Positions 16,456-26,540 of a stretch of 64,000 bases of DNA are shown here, in pieces. Position 1 is the stretch's first letter. Every line of letters starts with the position of its first letter. The notes under the pieces are model-generated. The model was not told where the DNA came from. It saw only the letters and a list, made by a program, of their open reading frames with translations, and made no database searches. The stretch is from positions 4,186,102 to 4,250,101 of the forward strand of contig NZ_CP045503.2 of NCBI RefSeq assembly GCF_007004545.3. Reading direction: 5' to 3'. The DNA comes from Shewanella eurypsychrophilus. GTDB taxonomy: Bacteria; Pseudomonadota; Gammaproteobacteria; Enterobacterales; Shewanellaceae. The position numbers were made by a program, and so were the translations under genes.

Positions 16456-19080
16456 TTATCCTAAGCGCTCTTGTAACCAAGGGAGGACTTCAGATAGTGC
16501 CCCATCTAGATTCTCAGGCTGATTGCCGCCAGCTTGCGCCATATCAGGTCGTCCGCCACCTTTACCGCCAACTTTAGAGGCGATACTTGCAACCAGTTCG
16601 CCCGCTTTAACTTTAGCGGTCAAATCTTTGGTCACACCAACAATTAAATTCACTTTAGCATCGCCAGCAATACCTAAAACCACAATACCTGAACCCAGCT
16701 TCTGCTTTAGTTCATCCAGTAAGCCTCTCAATGCACCAGGTTCAACGCCATCAAGCTTCTTGATCAAAACCTTGATACCATTGACATCTTGCGCGTCACC
16801 AGCAAGGTCGGCGCTGGTCGCAGCAGCAAGCTTATCTTTTAGCTGTGAAAGCTCTTTCTCGAGCTGCTTAGTACGGTCTAGCTGAGCTTTCAACTTAGTC
16901 ACGACAGAGTTGCTGTCAGCCTTAAGCAATTTTGCAGCTTTATCGAGCTCAGTTTTTTGCGCAGCAATAAATTCCATCGCAGCAGCGCCTGTGACAGCTT
17001 CAATACGACGAACGCCCGCTGCAATACCACCTTCAGAGGTGAGCTTAAATAAGCCAATATCACCTGTACGACCGACGTGTGTACCACCACATAGCTCGAT
17101 AGAGAAATCCCCCATAGTGACCACACGTACTTCATCTGAGTACTTCTCACCAAAGAGTGCCATTGCCCCCTGCTCTTTTGCTGCATCGATACTCATCACC
17201 TGAGCACTCAATTCATGGTTGCGTCGAATTTGGGTGTTAACAAGATCTTCAACGGCTTTCAATTCTTCAGGCTTAACAGCTTCAAAGTGAGAGAAATCGA
17301 AACGCAAACGCTCTGGGTCAACCAATGAGCCTTTCTGAGTCACATGCGTACCAAGCAGTTGACGCAATGCAGCATGAAGTAAATGAGTCACCGAGTGGTT
17401 AAGTTCAGTACGATGACGTAGCTGCTTATTGACTGAAGCAACAACATCTTGACCTAGCTTCAGGCTACCGCCTTTTAAAGCACCTAGATGACCAACAGCC
17501 TGGCCGTATTTCTGTGTGTCTTTAACAACAAACTCAATACCATCAACACTCAATATACCGCTATCACCACATTGACCGCCAGACTCACCGTAGAAAGGTG
17601 TGGTATCTAAGATAATAACGGCATCTTCACCCGCTGTAATTTCTGTGACAGGTTCACCCGCTTTATAGATAGCGGTGATCTTGCCATTGGCAACTAAATC
17701 AGTGTAGCCAGAGAACGTAGATTCTTCATCGATCTTAAGTGACTCATTGTAATCGGTATCGAACTGACCAGCAGCTTGAGCACGACGTCTCTGCTCTGCC
17801 ATTGCAGCTTCGAATCCGGCTTCATCTACTGTGATATTGCGCTCTCGACAAACATCAGCCGTTAGATCCACAGGGAAACCATATGTGTCGTATAACTTAA
17901 AGGCTGTCTCACCATCGAGAATTTCACCTTTGAGGGTATTTAGAGCAGCGTCTAACATTCCAAGACCACGCTCTAGAGTGCGGGCAAACTGCTCTTCTTC
18001 AGCTTTCAGAGACTTTTCTACAATGGCTTGCGTCTCAACCAGACCTTTTGCTGCATCCCCCATCACTTCTATCAGCGTTGGAACCAACTTATAGAAGAAA
18101 GAGTCTGTTGCACCTAACTTGTTACCATGACGCACTGCTCGTCGAATAATACGACGAAGCACATAGCCGCGACCTTCATTGGATGGCATAACGCCATCAG
18201 CAATTAAAAATGCACATGAACGAATATGATCAGAAATAACGCGTAATGATTTATTTTCTAAATCGGTAACACCCAATATTTCAGCAGTCTTTTTAATCAG
18301 TGCCTGGAAGATATCAATTTCATAATTTGAATGCACGCCTTGCATAATAGCTGCAATTCGTTCAATCCCCATACCCGTATCAACTGATGGCTTAGGCAGT
18401 GGCAGCATGTCACCATTTGCTTGGCGATTGTATTGCATGAAAACGATGTTCCAGATCTCGATAAATCTGTCACCATCCTCTTCGGGGGTACCAGGACGAC
18501 CGCCCCAGATATGATCGCCATGATCATAGAAGATTTCAGAACAAGGCCCACAAGGACCGGTATCACCCATTTGCCAGAAGTTATCTGAAGCGTATGGCGC
18601 TCCTTTATTGTCACCGATGCGAATTAAATTTTCAGCTGGAACGCCGATCTCTTTTGTCCAGATGTCATAGGCTTCATCATCAGTTTCATAGATGGTCACG
18701 CACAGGCGCTCTTTGGGAATTTTTAATTCTTGAGTCAAAAAGTTCCATGCAAAACCGATCGCTTCGCGTTTAAAATAATCGCCGAAACTAAAGTTACCTA
18801 ACATCTCAAAAAAGGTGTGATGACGCGCGGTATAACCCACGTTATCTAAGTCGTTATGTTTGCCACCGGCTCTTACACATCTCTGTGAAGACGTTGCACG
18901 CGTATAACTACGCTTATCTTCACCAAGGAATACATCTTTGAACTGATTCATACCCGCGTTCGTAAATAATAAGGTCGGATCATTGACAGGTACCAGTGAA
19001 CTGCTGTCCACAACCTGATGTTCATTTTTGCCGAAATATTCCAAGAAAGCAGTTCTTAGCGCTGCAGTGGTTTGATACAT
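16456..19080 (-). CDS. alaS: Alanyl-tRNA synthetase
   Basis: Charges tRNA-Ala with alanine and removes wrongly attached Ser or Gly. The 874 residues match the usual length. The class II catalytic domain is N-terminal (FTNAGMNQFKD, and RCVRAGGKHNDLDNVG near residue 67). The editing domain carries HSVTH (about 557) and the ELCGGTHVGRTG zinc motif (about 660). The C-terminal coiled coil (about 690–750) and the glycine-rich GGKGGGRPDMAQAGG segment of the C-Ala domain are present. The start ATG at 19080 has AGGGTG upstream. Confidence 0.98.
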   Translation of the reverse strand: MYQTTAALRTAFLEYFGKNEHQVVDSSSLVPVNDPTLLFTNAGMNQFKDVFLGEDKRSYTRATSSQRCVRAGGKHNDLDNVGYTARHHTFFEMLGNFSFGDYFKREAIGFAWNFLTQELKIPKERLCVTIYETDDEAYDIWTKEIGVPAENLIRIGDNKGAPYASDNFWQMGDTGPCGPCSEIFYDHGDHIWGGRPGTPEEDGDRFIEIWNIVFMQYNRQANGDMLPLPKPSVDTGMGIERIAAIMQGVHSNYEIDIFQALIKKTAEILGVTDLENKSLRVISDHIRSCAFLIADGVMPSNEGRGYVLRRIIRRAVRHGNKLGATDSFFYKLVPTLIEVMGDAAKGLVETQAIVEKSLKAEEEQFARTLERGLGMLDAALNTLKGEILDGETAFKLYDTYGFPVDLTADVCRERNITVDEAGFEAAMAEQRRRAQAAGQFDTDYNESLKIDEESTFSGYTDLVANGKITAIYKAGEPVTEITAGEDAVIILDTTPFYGESGGQCGDSGILSVDGIEFVVKDTQKYGQAVGHLGALKGGSLKLGQDVVASVNKQLRHRTELNHSVTHLLHAALRQLLGTHVTQKGSLVDPERLRFDFSHFEAVKPEELKAVEDLVNTQIRRNHELSAQVMSIDAAKEQGAMALFGEKYSDEVRVVTMGDFSIELCGGTHVGRTGDIGLFKLTSEGGIAAGVRRIEAVTGAAAMEFIAAQKTELDKAAKLLKADSNSVVTKLKAQLDRTKQLEKELSQLKDKLAAATSADLAGDAQDVNGIKVLIKKLDGVEPGALRGLLDELKQKLGSGIVVLGIAGDAKVNLIVGVTKDLTAKVKAGELVASIASKVGGKGGGRPDMAQAGGNQPENLDGALSEVLPWLQERLG

Positions 19081-19256
19081 GAAATCACCCTGAGTTGAGA
19101 TTGCGTAAATTATGAGCGTAGTGTTCGACGACGAATTGATGCTAATGACAGTCGTTTTATTAGTGACACTTACACTATTTTAAGCCGTATTATAAGCAGT
19201 CTACAGGATAACAACCAGAGTTTTAGGAGAGGATTATAGGAAAGGAGATATATCGT

Positions 19257-19461
19257 TTAACAAAACGGTTTGTTCTCTGGAGTATTGTGTCTTAGTGACT
19301 CATCATTAGGATCATGCTCCAGTACCTAAGTCATGTGATCCTGCGCAAAGTTCGTCGAACTATTTTAAAACCCGTTTTTTGCTTTTAAAGCAAGAATAGT
19401 CGCGGCGCGCAAGGTACGCTGCCGCGAAATAGTATGCCAGATGGCTCACGGGCTTGTTCAT
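19257..19461 (-). pseudogene. recX: Apparent recX remnant
   Basis: In the position where recX usually follows recA. From ATG 19461 the minus strand reads 33 codons to a TAG at 19360; residues 16–23 (YLARRDYS) fit the N-terminal LARRDYS block of RecX proteins. Another frame then gives DSTNFAQDH-type sequence, like the DxRFAQ block, a stop, and a possible C-terminal piece VLEHDPNDE. A full RecX has about 150 residues, so most of the middle is deleted. RecX restrains RecA filaments; here that control is probably lost or carried elsewhere. No ribosome-binding site precedes the ATG. Confidence 0.55.
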
Positions 19462-19487
19462 TAAACGTCAGATATTAACTGACTGAA

Positions 19488-20546
19488 TTAAAAAACTTCA
19501 CCAGTCTCGAGATCCACATTCTCATCGCCTGTAGCTGACTCTGCCGCATCTGGAGAGGCGAGTAACATACCACGAAGTGCAGTTTCAATTTCTGTCGCAA
19601 TTTCAGGATGTTCAATTAGATACTTACCCGCATTTGCACGTCCCTGACCTATTTTATTGCCTTTGTAGCTGTACCAAGCACCGGCTTTCTCGACTAATTT
19701 ATGTATCACACCAAGGTCGACTAATTCACCGGTACGGTTGATGCCTTTCCCATAAAGAATTTGGAATTCAGCCTGCTTAAACGGTGCGGCAATCTTGTTT
19801 TTAACCACTTTTACACGGGTCTCGTTACCGATAACTTCGTCACGATCTTTGATTGCACCGATACGGCGAATATCGAGACGTACAGAAGCGTAAAACTTAA
19901 GTGCATTACCACCGGTTGTGGTTTCAGGGTTACCGAACATGACACCAATTTTCATACGAATTTGGTTAATGAAGATAAGCATTGTATTGGTTTGTTTCAG
20001 GTTACCGGCAAGCTTACGCATTGCTTGGCTCATCATACGAGCCGCTAGCCCCATATGTGAATCACCGATCTCGCCTTCAATCTCAGCTTTTGGCGTTAGG
20101 GCCGCAACCGAATCGACGACGATGACATCAACGGCACCAGAACGGGTCAAGGCATCACAAATTTCCAACGCTTGCTCACCAGTATCGGGTTGAGAACAAA
20201 GTAGGTTATCGATGTCGACACCTAATTTTTTAGCATAAATTGGGTCTAAGGCATGCTCTGCATCGATAAAGGCACACACTCTACCTTCACGTTGAGCCGC
20301 TGCAATCACTTCTAGAGTCAGTGTCGTTTTACCAGAAGATTCAGGTCCGTAAATCTCTACGATACGTCCTAAAGGAAGTCCACCGGCACCCAGTGCAACG
20401 TCCAAAGAAAGAGAACCTGTAGAGATAGTCTCAACATCCATTGAGCGGTTCTCGCCCAGTTTCATGATAGAGCCTTTACCGAACTGTTTTTCAATTTGTC
20501 CTAAAACGGCATTCAGTGCTTTCTCTTTGTTCGCATCAATCTTCAT
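19488..20546 (-). CDS. recA: Recombinase RecA
   Basis: ATP-dependent strand-exchange protein that also triggers LexA self-cleavage in the SOS response. The 352 residues include the Walker A GPESSGKT (about 67–74), the EHALDP segment, Walker B VIVVDSVAAL and the DNA-binding loop region with MMSQAMRKL. The C-terminus is acidic (DENVDLETGEVF). I chose ATG 20546, where GAGGA lies 8 bases upstream, rather than an in-frame start 7 codons earlier. A LexA-controlled promoter lies about 130 bases upstream. The neighbouring recX appears destroyed. Confidence 0.98.
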   Translation of the reverse strand: MKIDANKEKALNAVLGQIEKQFGKGSIMKLGENRSMDVETISTGSLSLDVALGAGGLPLGRIVEIYGPESSGKTTLTLEVIAAAQREGRVCAFIDAEHALDPIYAKKLGVDIDNLLCSQPDTGEQALEICDALTRSGAVDVIVVDSVAALTPKAEIEGEIGDSHMGLAARMMSQAMRKLAGNLKQTNTMLIFINQIRMKIGVMFGNPETTTGGNALKFYASVRLDIRRIGAIKDRDEVIGNETRVKVVKNKIAAPFKQAEFQILYGKGINRTGELVDLGVIHKLVEKAGAWYSYKGNKIGQGRANAGKYLIEHPEIATEIETALRGMLLASPDAAESATGDENVDLETGEVF

Positions 20547-20898
20547 TCCGATATCCTCTTCGCGCATAATCTAAGTCACGGCAACAATGCCGATATAAAC
20601 TGGTGACGACTCCGGTATTTGAGCCAAGGAAAACTTTATCCTGCTCAAAAAGGCGTCTCAATATGAAAGCTAGTATACTGTACAATCATACAGTATCAAG
20701 TACTGATCATGATTATTTTCTTCTCTACATGTTCACTCAATTTAAAGCACTTGTTACAGAAGAAAAATTCAATCTGACTATTTATTTTTTAAAGACGCAA
20801 CTGACTCGAAAAATTGCTAATATTGGCATCATATTTTTAAGGCAGCTCCGATGGAGCATCTTGCCTGTTCAATACCTCATAGAAAAAACGAGCTGTAG
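20547..20898. other. Divergent recA–mutS intergenic region
   Basis: About 350 bases. It holds the LexA-regulated recA promoter and a long 5' leader for recA. The mutS promoter should be in the right part; I could not identify it with confidence. Confidence 0.6.
20672..20699 (-). promoter_or_regulatory. recA promoter with LexA box
   Basis: Minus strand: −35 TTGATA (20694–20699), 16-base spacer, −10 TATACT (20672–20677). The spacer is itself the LexA core CTG-N10-CAG; the full box TACTGTATGATTGTACAGTA occupies 20676–20695. The layout is the same as the well-known E. coli recA promoter, so SOS control is close to certain. Confidence 0.92.
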
Positions 20899-23466
20899 AT
20901 GAATCCAATCGACACCCAAAGTTTAGAAAAACACACCCCTATGATGCGTCAGTACCTGACGCTCAAGGCCGAAAACCCTGACATGCTACTTTTTTATCGT
21001 ATGGGTGACTTCTACGAGCTTTTCTACGACGATGCCAAGAGGGCATCCGAACTTTTAGGTATTTCACTCACCGCTCGCGGTAAGAGTGGAGGTGATCCTA
21101 TTCCCATGGCAGGGCTTCCCTATCATGCCGTGGAAGGTTATCTCGCCAAACTGGTGCAACTTAGGGTCTCTGTTGCTATCTGTGAGCAGATCGGCGATCC
21201 AGCCACCTCCAAGGGACCTGTTGAGCGAAAAGTTGTTCGTCTCGTCACACCGGGAACTTTGACCGATGAGGCCTTATTGCAGGAGAGACAAGATAACCTG
21301 CTTGCCGCGGTATACCATGGGAAGGTAGGCTTTGGTTATGCCACCTTAGATCTCAGCTCCGGCCGCTTCGTTGTCAGTGAACTTGACACTAAAGATGCAT
21401 TAGAAGCTGAGCTACAACGCACTAATCCAGCAGAGCTTCTCTATAGCGAAGATTTCAGTGAGATGTCTCTTATCAAAGGATTCAATGGCAAGCGCAGGCG
21501 TCCTGAATGGGAGTTTGATTTTGACACTTCACGTAAGTTGCTCTTAGATCAGTTTAAGACTAAAGATCTTCGTGGCTTCGGTCTCGAAAACGTTCGTTTG
21601 TCACTCCAAGCTGCCGGCTGTCTGATGCAGTACGTCAAAGATACTCAAAGGACCGCTCTGCCCCACATCAACTCTATCGTGCTATTTAATCAAGATGACA
21701 GCATCGTCCTCGATGCAGCCACAAGAAGAAACTTAGAGCTGACAATCAACCTACAAGGTGGGCGAGAAAATACCTTATCGGCAATCTTGGATAATACGAC
21801 AACCCCCATGGGCAGTCGTATGTTACAGCGATGGATCCACGAGCCATTGAGAGATCGACAACAGGTTGAATCTCGCCTAGGAGCTCTCGATGAGTTACTC
21901 AATAGTGGACTATTTGATACGTTAACACCTCACCTAAAAGGCCTGGGGGATATTGAACGAATCACTGCTAGGCTGGCACTTAGGAGCGCAAGACCAAGGG
22001 ATTTTTCACGTCTGAAGCAGGCACTATCCATATTACCAGACATCCAAGCGTTACTTGCTGATTGCCAATCACCCCATCTTATCCGCTTAGCAAAAGTCAT
22101 CGGTGAATTCCCCGATGAACTTGCGCTACTCGACAGGGCTATAGTAGACAATCCGCCTATGCTGATCCGCGATGGTGGAGTCCTGAAAGATGGCTACAAC
22201 GAAGAGCTAGATCAATGGCGAGCCTTGAGCAAAGGGGCAACAGATTACCTCACTGAATTAGAAACTCGTGAGAAACAAGCTACTGGTATATCGACACTGA
22301 AAGTCGGCTATAACCGCGTACATGGCTATTACATCGAAGTAAGCCGTAGAGAGTCCGATCTTGTTCCTCTGAGTTACCAGCGCAGACAAACCCTTAAGAA
22401 TACTGAACGATATATCATCGCAGAACTTAAGGAGCACGAAGAAAAAGTACTTTCAAGTCAAGGCAAGGCTCTGGCACTGGAAAAACAGCTCTGGGAGCAG
22501 TTATTCGATCTTATCTTGCCGAGACTCCATGAGTTACAATTATTCGCTCAGGGAGCGGCAGAGCTAGATGTCATCAGTAATTTTGCCGAGCGCGCCGAGA
22601 CACTAAATTATCAATGCCCAACACTCACCGATGCTGCTGGTATCCATATTGAGTCCGGTAGACATCCCGTGGTCGAACAGGTCAGTCAAAGCCCTTTTAT
22701 TGCGAATCCCGTGACCCTGAATTCAACGCGTAAAATGCTGATTGTGACAGGTCCGAATATGGGGGGTAAATCGACCTATATGAGACAAGTAGCTTTAATT
22801 ACACTGATGGCACATATTGGCTCTTACGTCCCCGCTCAAAGCGCTGTAATAGGCCCGATAGATAGAATATTTACCCGTATCGGTGCATCTGATGATTTAG
22901 CATCTGGCCGCTCGACCTTTATGGTTGAGATGACAGAAACTGCCAATATTCTCCATAATGCCACCACTCAAAGCTTAGTTTTAATGGATGAAATTGGTCG
23001 CGGAACATCAACCTATGATGGCCTTTCATTAGCGTGGTCAGCAGCTGAGTATTTGGCAGAAAAAATTCAGGCTATGACACTATTTGCCACTCATTACTTT
23101 GAGTTAACCCAGCTACCGGAACTTATCGCCAATGTCGAGAATGTACACTTAGATGCTATCGAGCACGGTGACAACATTGTCTTCATGCATGCAGTGCAAG
23201 AAGGGGCTGCAAGCAAAAGTTATGGCCTACAAGTCGCCGCTCTAGCTGGGGTTCCCGCTAAAGTGATTGCAGCAGCCAAACATAAGTTACATCACTTAGA
23301 GAGCCGAGATAGCAGTCAAACAAGCAAGTTGCCGACTCAGCAAAGCATGGCTTTTCCTGATCCAACAGTGTCGCAAGTAGAAGATGCTTTGATGAGTATT
23401 AATCCAGATGAACTTAGCCCTAAACAGGCCTTAGAGATACTGTATAGGCTGAAGCAGCTAGCTTAG
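20899..23466 (+). CDS. mutS: DNA mismatch repair protein MutS
   Basis: Recognises mismatched bases and starts repair with MutL. The 855 residues match E. coli MutS (853). The N-terminal mismatch-binding domain has the Phe-x-Glu motif in MGDFYELFYDDA (about 34–45). The C-terminal ATPase has Walker A TGPNMGGKSTYMRQ (about 616–629), DEIGRGTSTYDG (about 695) and FATHYFELT. It is divergent from recA and followed by a strong terminator. Only a weak ribosome-binding site precedes ATG 20899, but the N-terminal sequence aligns well with the family. Confidence 0.98.
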   Translation: MNPIDTQSLEKHTPMMRQYLTLKAENPDMLLFYRMGDFYELFYDDAKRASELLGISLTARGKSGGDPIPMAGLPYHAVEGYLAKLVQLRVSVAICEQIGDPATSKGPVERKVVRLVTPGTLTDEALLQERQDNLLAAVYHGKVGFGYATLDLSSGRFVVSELDTKDALEAELQRTNPAELLYSEDFSEMSLIKGFNGKRRRPEWEFDFDTSRKLLLDQFKTKDLRGFGLENVRLSLQAAGCLMQYVKDTQRTALPHINSIVLFNQDDSIVLDAATRRNLELTINLQGGRENTLSAILDNTTTPMGSRMLQRWIHEPLRDRQQVESRLGALDELLNSGLFDTLTPHLKGLGDIERITARLALRSARPRDFSRLKQALSILPDIQALLADCQSPHLIRLAKVIGEFPDELALLDRAIVDNPPMLIRDGGVLKDGYNEELDQWRALSKGATDYLTELETREKQATGISTLKVGYNRVHGYYIEVSRRESDLVPLSYQRRQTLKNTERYIIAELKEHEEKVLSSQGKALALEKQLWEQLFDLILPRLHELQLFAQGAAELDVISNFAERAETLNYQCPTLTDAAGIHIESGRHPVVEQVSQSPFIANPVTLNSTRKMLIVTGPNMGGKSTYMRQVALITLMAHIGSYVPAQSAVIGPIDRIFTRIGASDDLASGRSTFMVEMTETANILHNATTQSLVLMDEIGRGTSTYDGLSLAWSAAEYLAEKIQAMTLFATHYFELTQLPELIANVENVHLDAIEHGDNIVFMHAVQEGAASKSYGLQVAALAGVPAKVIAAAKHKLHHLESRDSSQTSKLPTQQSMAFPDPTVSQVEDALMSINPDELSPKQALEILYRLKQLA

Positions 23467-23856
23467 ACAATGCCATGGCGTTCAGGGAAGGAGGTTTGCC
23501 AGGATTGTGCAGTACAGAGTGACATAGCTCTTTACAACAGAGGCCAGACACAAGGTCTATTTCTTGTCATCCCTGACAAATAGACATAAGTGTTCCAGAC
23601 ACAAAAAGCGCACTAAAAAGTGCGCTTTTTTTGTAGTAATACTGAAATGTGATACCTATACCAGTCGGTATAAGAAAGTGGTATTTAATACTGCTAACTA
23701 AGACTAAACTCAGAAAAAATCTATCACGAATACATCAAATCTTTAAAGAATGCTTCCTACTTCAAAGCCATAACCCTAAAAATGGGGCTCCCAAAAAAGA
23801 AAATAATCTTAAATATGTGGGCGCCTATTTATCACTAAATATGAATATACTTATAG
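23467..23856. other. Intergenic region between mutS and rpoS (convergent)
   Basis: 390 bases that hold the mutS terminator. A small palindrome, TATACC-AGTC-GGTATA, lies near 23656–23671. I see no gene. No clear terminator for rpoS stands out except the bidirectional mutS one. Confidence 0.5.
23603..23632 (+). terminator. Terminator of mutS
   Basis: A strong stem AAAAAGCGCACT / AGTGCGCTTTTTTT with a 4-base loop. It has A-runs and T-runs on both sides, so it may act in both directions. Confidence 0.88.
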
Positions 23857-24828
23857 TTAAGCTTTAAAAATTGCTTCAACTGATAGTCCTTGGGCGCCGA
23901 GTAGATCTTTAAGACGCTTCAGAGCTTCTACTTGAATTTGACGAACACGTTCACGAGTTAAACCTATCTCTCTACCTACATTTTCAAGTGTCGATGGTTC
24001 GTATCCCAACAATCCAAAACGGCGCGCTAACACCTCTCTTTGTTTTGTATTGAGTTCATCTAACCATTTGACTACTGACTTTGACATATCTTCATCTTGG
24101 ACCTTGTAATCAGGACCGACATTGTCATCATCAGCAAGCACATCGAGTAATGCTTTATCGTTATCTCCACCGAGTGGAGTATCAACTGAGGTAATTCTTT
24201 CGTTAAGCTTCAGCATACGGCTGACATCGGAGCTGGGTAGATCGAGTTTGTCAGCAATCTCTTCTGCCGTAGGCTCATGATCTAACTTATGTGCAAGCTC
24301 TCTTGCAGTCCGAAGGTAAACGTTAAGTTCTTTAACAACATGGATAGGTAAACGAATCGTTCTTGTCTGATTCATGATGGCGCGTTCTATGGTCTGTCTA
24401 ATCCACCAAGTCGCATAAGTTGAGAAACGAAAACCTCGTTCAGGATCAAACTTTTCTACGGCTCGGATCAGGCCTAAGTTACCCTCTTCTATGAGGTCTA
24501 ATAAGGCTAAGCCACGATTGTTATAACGACGGGCAATCTTAACAACAAGTCTTAGATTACTTTCAATCATGCGGTTACGTGATTTACCACAGCCTTTTAG
24601 CGCTTTACGTGAAAAATACACCTCTTCTTCCGCACTCAATAGAGGGGAAAAACCAATCTCGCCTAAATACAACTGAGTTGCATCCAGGTTTTTCTGTAAA
24701 TCATCCTGAACTTGCTGCTCAAGTTCGGTTTCTTGTAATTTATTTCCTTTTAGAGTTTCAGCTTCAGATTCATTCTTTGATAAATCCACTAACGGCTCCG
24801 CAACAGCGGTACTTTTTCTACGACCCAT
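23857..24828 (-). CDS. rpoS: RNA polymerase sigma factor RpoS
   Basis: The stationary-phase and general-stress sigma factor. The 323 residues contain region 1.2 (DATQLYLGEIGFSPLL), region 2 (FRFSTYATWWIRQTIERAIM, the core and −10 contact), region 3 and the region 4.2 helix-turn-helix (ENVGREIGLTRERVRQIQ). I chose ATG 24828, with GGGAGA 8 bases before it, over an earlier TTG in the same frame. It lies 77 bases downstream of nlpD; in E. coli the main rpoS promoter is inside nlpD, and this may also hold here. Confidence 0.97.
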   Translation of the reverse strand: MGRRKSTAVAEPLVDLSKNESEAETLKGNKLQETELEQQVQDDLQKNLDATQLYLGEIGFSPLLSAEEEVYFSRKALKGCGKSRNRMIESNLRLVVKIARRYNNRGLALLDLIEEGNLGLIRAVEKFDPERGFRFSTYATWWIRQTIERAIMNQTRTIRLPIHVVKELNVYLRTARELAHKLDHEPTAEEIADKLDLPSSDVSRMLKLNERITSVDTPLGGDNDKALLDVLADDDNVGPDYKVQDEDMSKSVVKWLDELNTKQREVLARRFGLLGYEPSTLENVGREIGLTRERVRQIQVEALKRLKDLLGAQGLSVEAIFKA

Positions 24829-24905
24829 AAAATGATCTCCCAAAATTTCAAATTTAAATTACTGCACTTTACTATCCTCCAAATGCCAAAACGGCTCCTA
24901 AACCA

Positions 24906-25814
24906 TTATTGTTTAGGTAAATATTTAAGTGGGTCAACAGACTTCCCGTGGTAACGGATCTCAAAATGTAACATGACCCTATCGGTACCCGTATTACCCA
25001 TTTTTGCTAGTGTTTGTCCAACTGAGACAAACTGTTTTTCTTTGACTAAGATTTTATCTGCATGGGCATAAGCACTTAAGAAATCATCGCTATGCTTAAC
25101 AATAACCAAATTTCCATAGCCCCTTAGAGCACTACCAGCGTATACAACTCGCCCATCAGCTGCGGACTTAATTATGCTACCCCGATTACCAGCAATCTTA
25201 ATACCTTTGCTTCCTTTCTCTTTAGCAGAGAAACGTCCGATCAATTTTCCTTTCACTGGCCAGAACCAACGGCTTACCTTAGTCGGTAATTGTTCCTTTA
25301 AGCTGTGGACAGGCTTGTTAATAACTTGTTGACCAGTGGTTACAGAATACGCAGACTCTTTAGCTTGATCAAGTGGTTTATTTTTAGACGCTACAGAGGA
25401 AGATCTAACCACTGATTTATGCTCAACCTTTTGTTTATTCGAAGCTTTACCCTTTGTAGATACAACTTTAGAAGGAGTCTTTGTTGCGGTTATAGCCGTT
25501 CGGCTATTTGTAACACTAGGTGTCAAACTTAGGTTTAATCGCTGCCCTGGATAGATGGTGTAGGGTTCTTTGAGCTTGTTTTTCTTAGCTAAATTCACAA
25601 AATCATTGTTAGATGCCCAAGCGATTGAATAAAGTGTATCCCCTTTCTTAACGCGATAAGAATCAGTTTTTAATGCCCCTTTATTATAAGCAGCCATCAC
25701 GGGAGTCGTGACATTGACCACAGGAGCAGGCCGGTTAGATTGGAAACTACATCCAATAAAACAAACACATACGAGTAATAGAAGTAAATGTTTGCACTTC
25801 ATCCCATTAACCAA
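24906..25814 (-). CDS. nlpD: Murein hydrolase activator NlpD (lipoprotein)
   Basis: An outer-membrane lipoprotein that activates septal amidases during cell separation. There is a signal with lipobox FIGC, a LysM domain (YRVKKGDTLYSIAW, about 53–96), a low-complexity Lys/Ser linker, and a C-terminal LytM/M23 domain (about 190–300). The first zinc-site His and Asp are replaced (GIKIAG), so the domain is degenerate and non-catalytic, as in E. coli NlpD. A GGAG six bases before TTG 25814 supports that start; ATG 25802 would give a signal of MKCKHLLLLL type and is the alternative. Confidence 0.93.
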   Translation of the reverse strand: MVNGMKCKHLLLLLVCVCFIGCSFQSNRPAPVVNVTTPVMAAYNKGALKTDSYRVKKGDTLYSIAWASNNDFVNLAKKNKLKEPYTIYPGQRLNLSLTPSVTNSRTAITATKTPSKVVSTKGKASNKQKVEHKSVVRSSSVASKNKPLDQAKESAYSVTTGQQVINKPVHSLKEQLPTKVSRWFWPVKGKLIGRFSAKEKGSKGIKIAGNRGSIIKSAADGRVVYAGSALRGYGNLVIVKHSDDFLSAYAHADKILVKEKQFVSVGQTLAKMGNTGTDRVMLHFEIRYHGKSVDPLKYLPKQ

Positions 25815-25904
25815 GAAAAACTCCTAAAAATGACCAAGAATAAAATATGACTAAAAATCATAATAATTCAGATAATGATTTTAAAGCCCAAGTAATGGCT
25901 TAAT

Positions 25905-26540
25905 TTAAGCGAGTTCACCATTAATAAGAGGGACAAAACGAACCATCTCTACTACTTCTGAACTATAAGTGTCTCCTTGGCGTACTACTTTTAGTAGCTG
26001 CTGTGACTCCTCTCCAACAGGAATAACCAACACACCCTTGTCAGCTAATTGAGTCACTAATGCTTCTGGCACACTACTGGCTGCAGCTGTAACCATAATG
26101 GCGTCAAATGGCCCTTTATTTGGCCACCCTTTCCAACCATCACCATATTTGAAGGATATATTATGCAGATCTAATCGCTTTAGTCTTTGTCGAGCTTGTA
26201 TTTGTAAACTTTTTATACGTTCAACTGTACACAGCTCGGGGACAAGTTGTGCCAGTATTGCAGCTTGATAACCTGAACCAGTACCAATCTCTAACACTTT
26301 TGATGGCTTATGAGCCAGGAGTAGTTCAGTCATTCTAGCGACAATATAGGGCTGAGATATTGTTTGTCCTTGGCCTATTGGTAAAGCAGTATTCTCGTAG
26401 GCTTTATGACCTAATGCAGCATCAAGAAATGACTCTCTAGGCGTGCTAGCAACGGCTTGAAGCACCGCTTCACTCTTTATCCCTGACTCATGTAGACTTC
26501 TGGCTAAATTTAACGCTAGTGTCGTCGCTACGCCATTCAT
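25905..26540 (-). CDS. pcm: Protein-L-isoaspartate O-methyltransferase
   Basis: Repairs isoaspartyl residues in aged proteins using S-adenosylmethionine. The 211-residue sequence has the substrate loop with IGQGQTISQPYIVARM (about 57–72), the SAM motif VLEIGTGSGYQAAILAQL (about 81–98) and the KGVLVIPVG strand. It overlaps the 3' end of surE by 4 bases, so the two are translationally coupled. The surE–pcm–nlpD–rpoS order is conserved in gammaproteobacteria and serves stationary-phase survival. Confidence 0.97.
   Translation of the reverse strand: MNGVATTLALNLARSLHESGIKSEAVLQAVASTPRESFLDAALGHKAYENTALPIGQGQTISQPYIVARMTELLLAHKPSKVLEIGTGSGYQAAILAQLVPELCTVERIKSLQIQARQRLKRLDLHNISFKYGDGWKGWPNKGPFDAIMVTAAASSVPEALVTQLADKGVLVIPVGEESQQLLKVVRQGDTYSSEVVEMVRFVPLINGELA

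Noticed and set aside
19464..19484. GTCAG/CTGAC hairpin as the recA terminator
   Set aside because: The stem is only 5 bp and the tail has just three T, so the evidence is weak.
20603..20902. A 99-codon plus-strand frame between recA and mutS
   Set aside because: It runs through the recA promoter and LexA box and has no recognisable features; it ends at the mutS start.
23649..23867. A 72-codon plus-strand frame after mutS
   Set aside because: No ribosome-binding site and no family resemblance. It overlaps the end of rpoS on the other strand.
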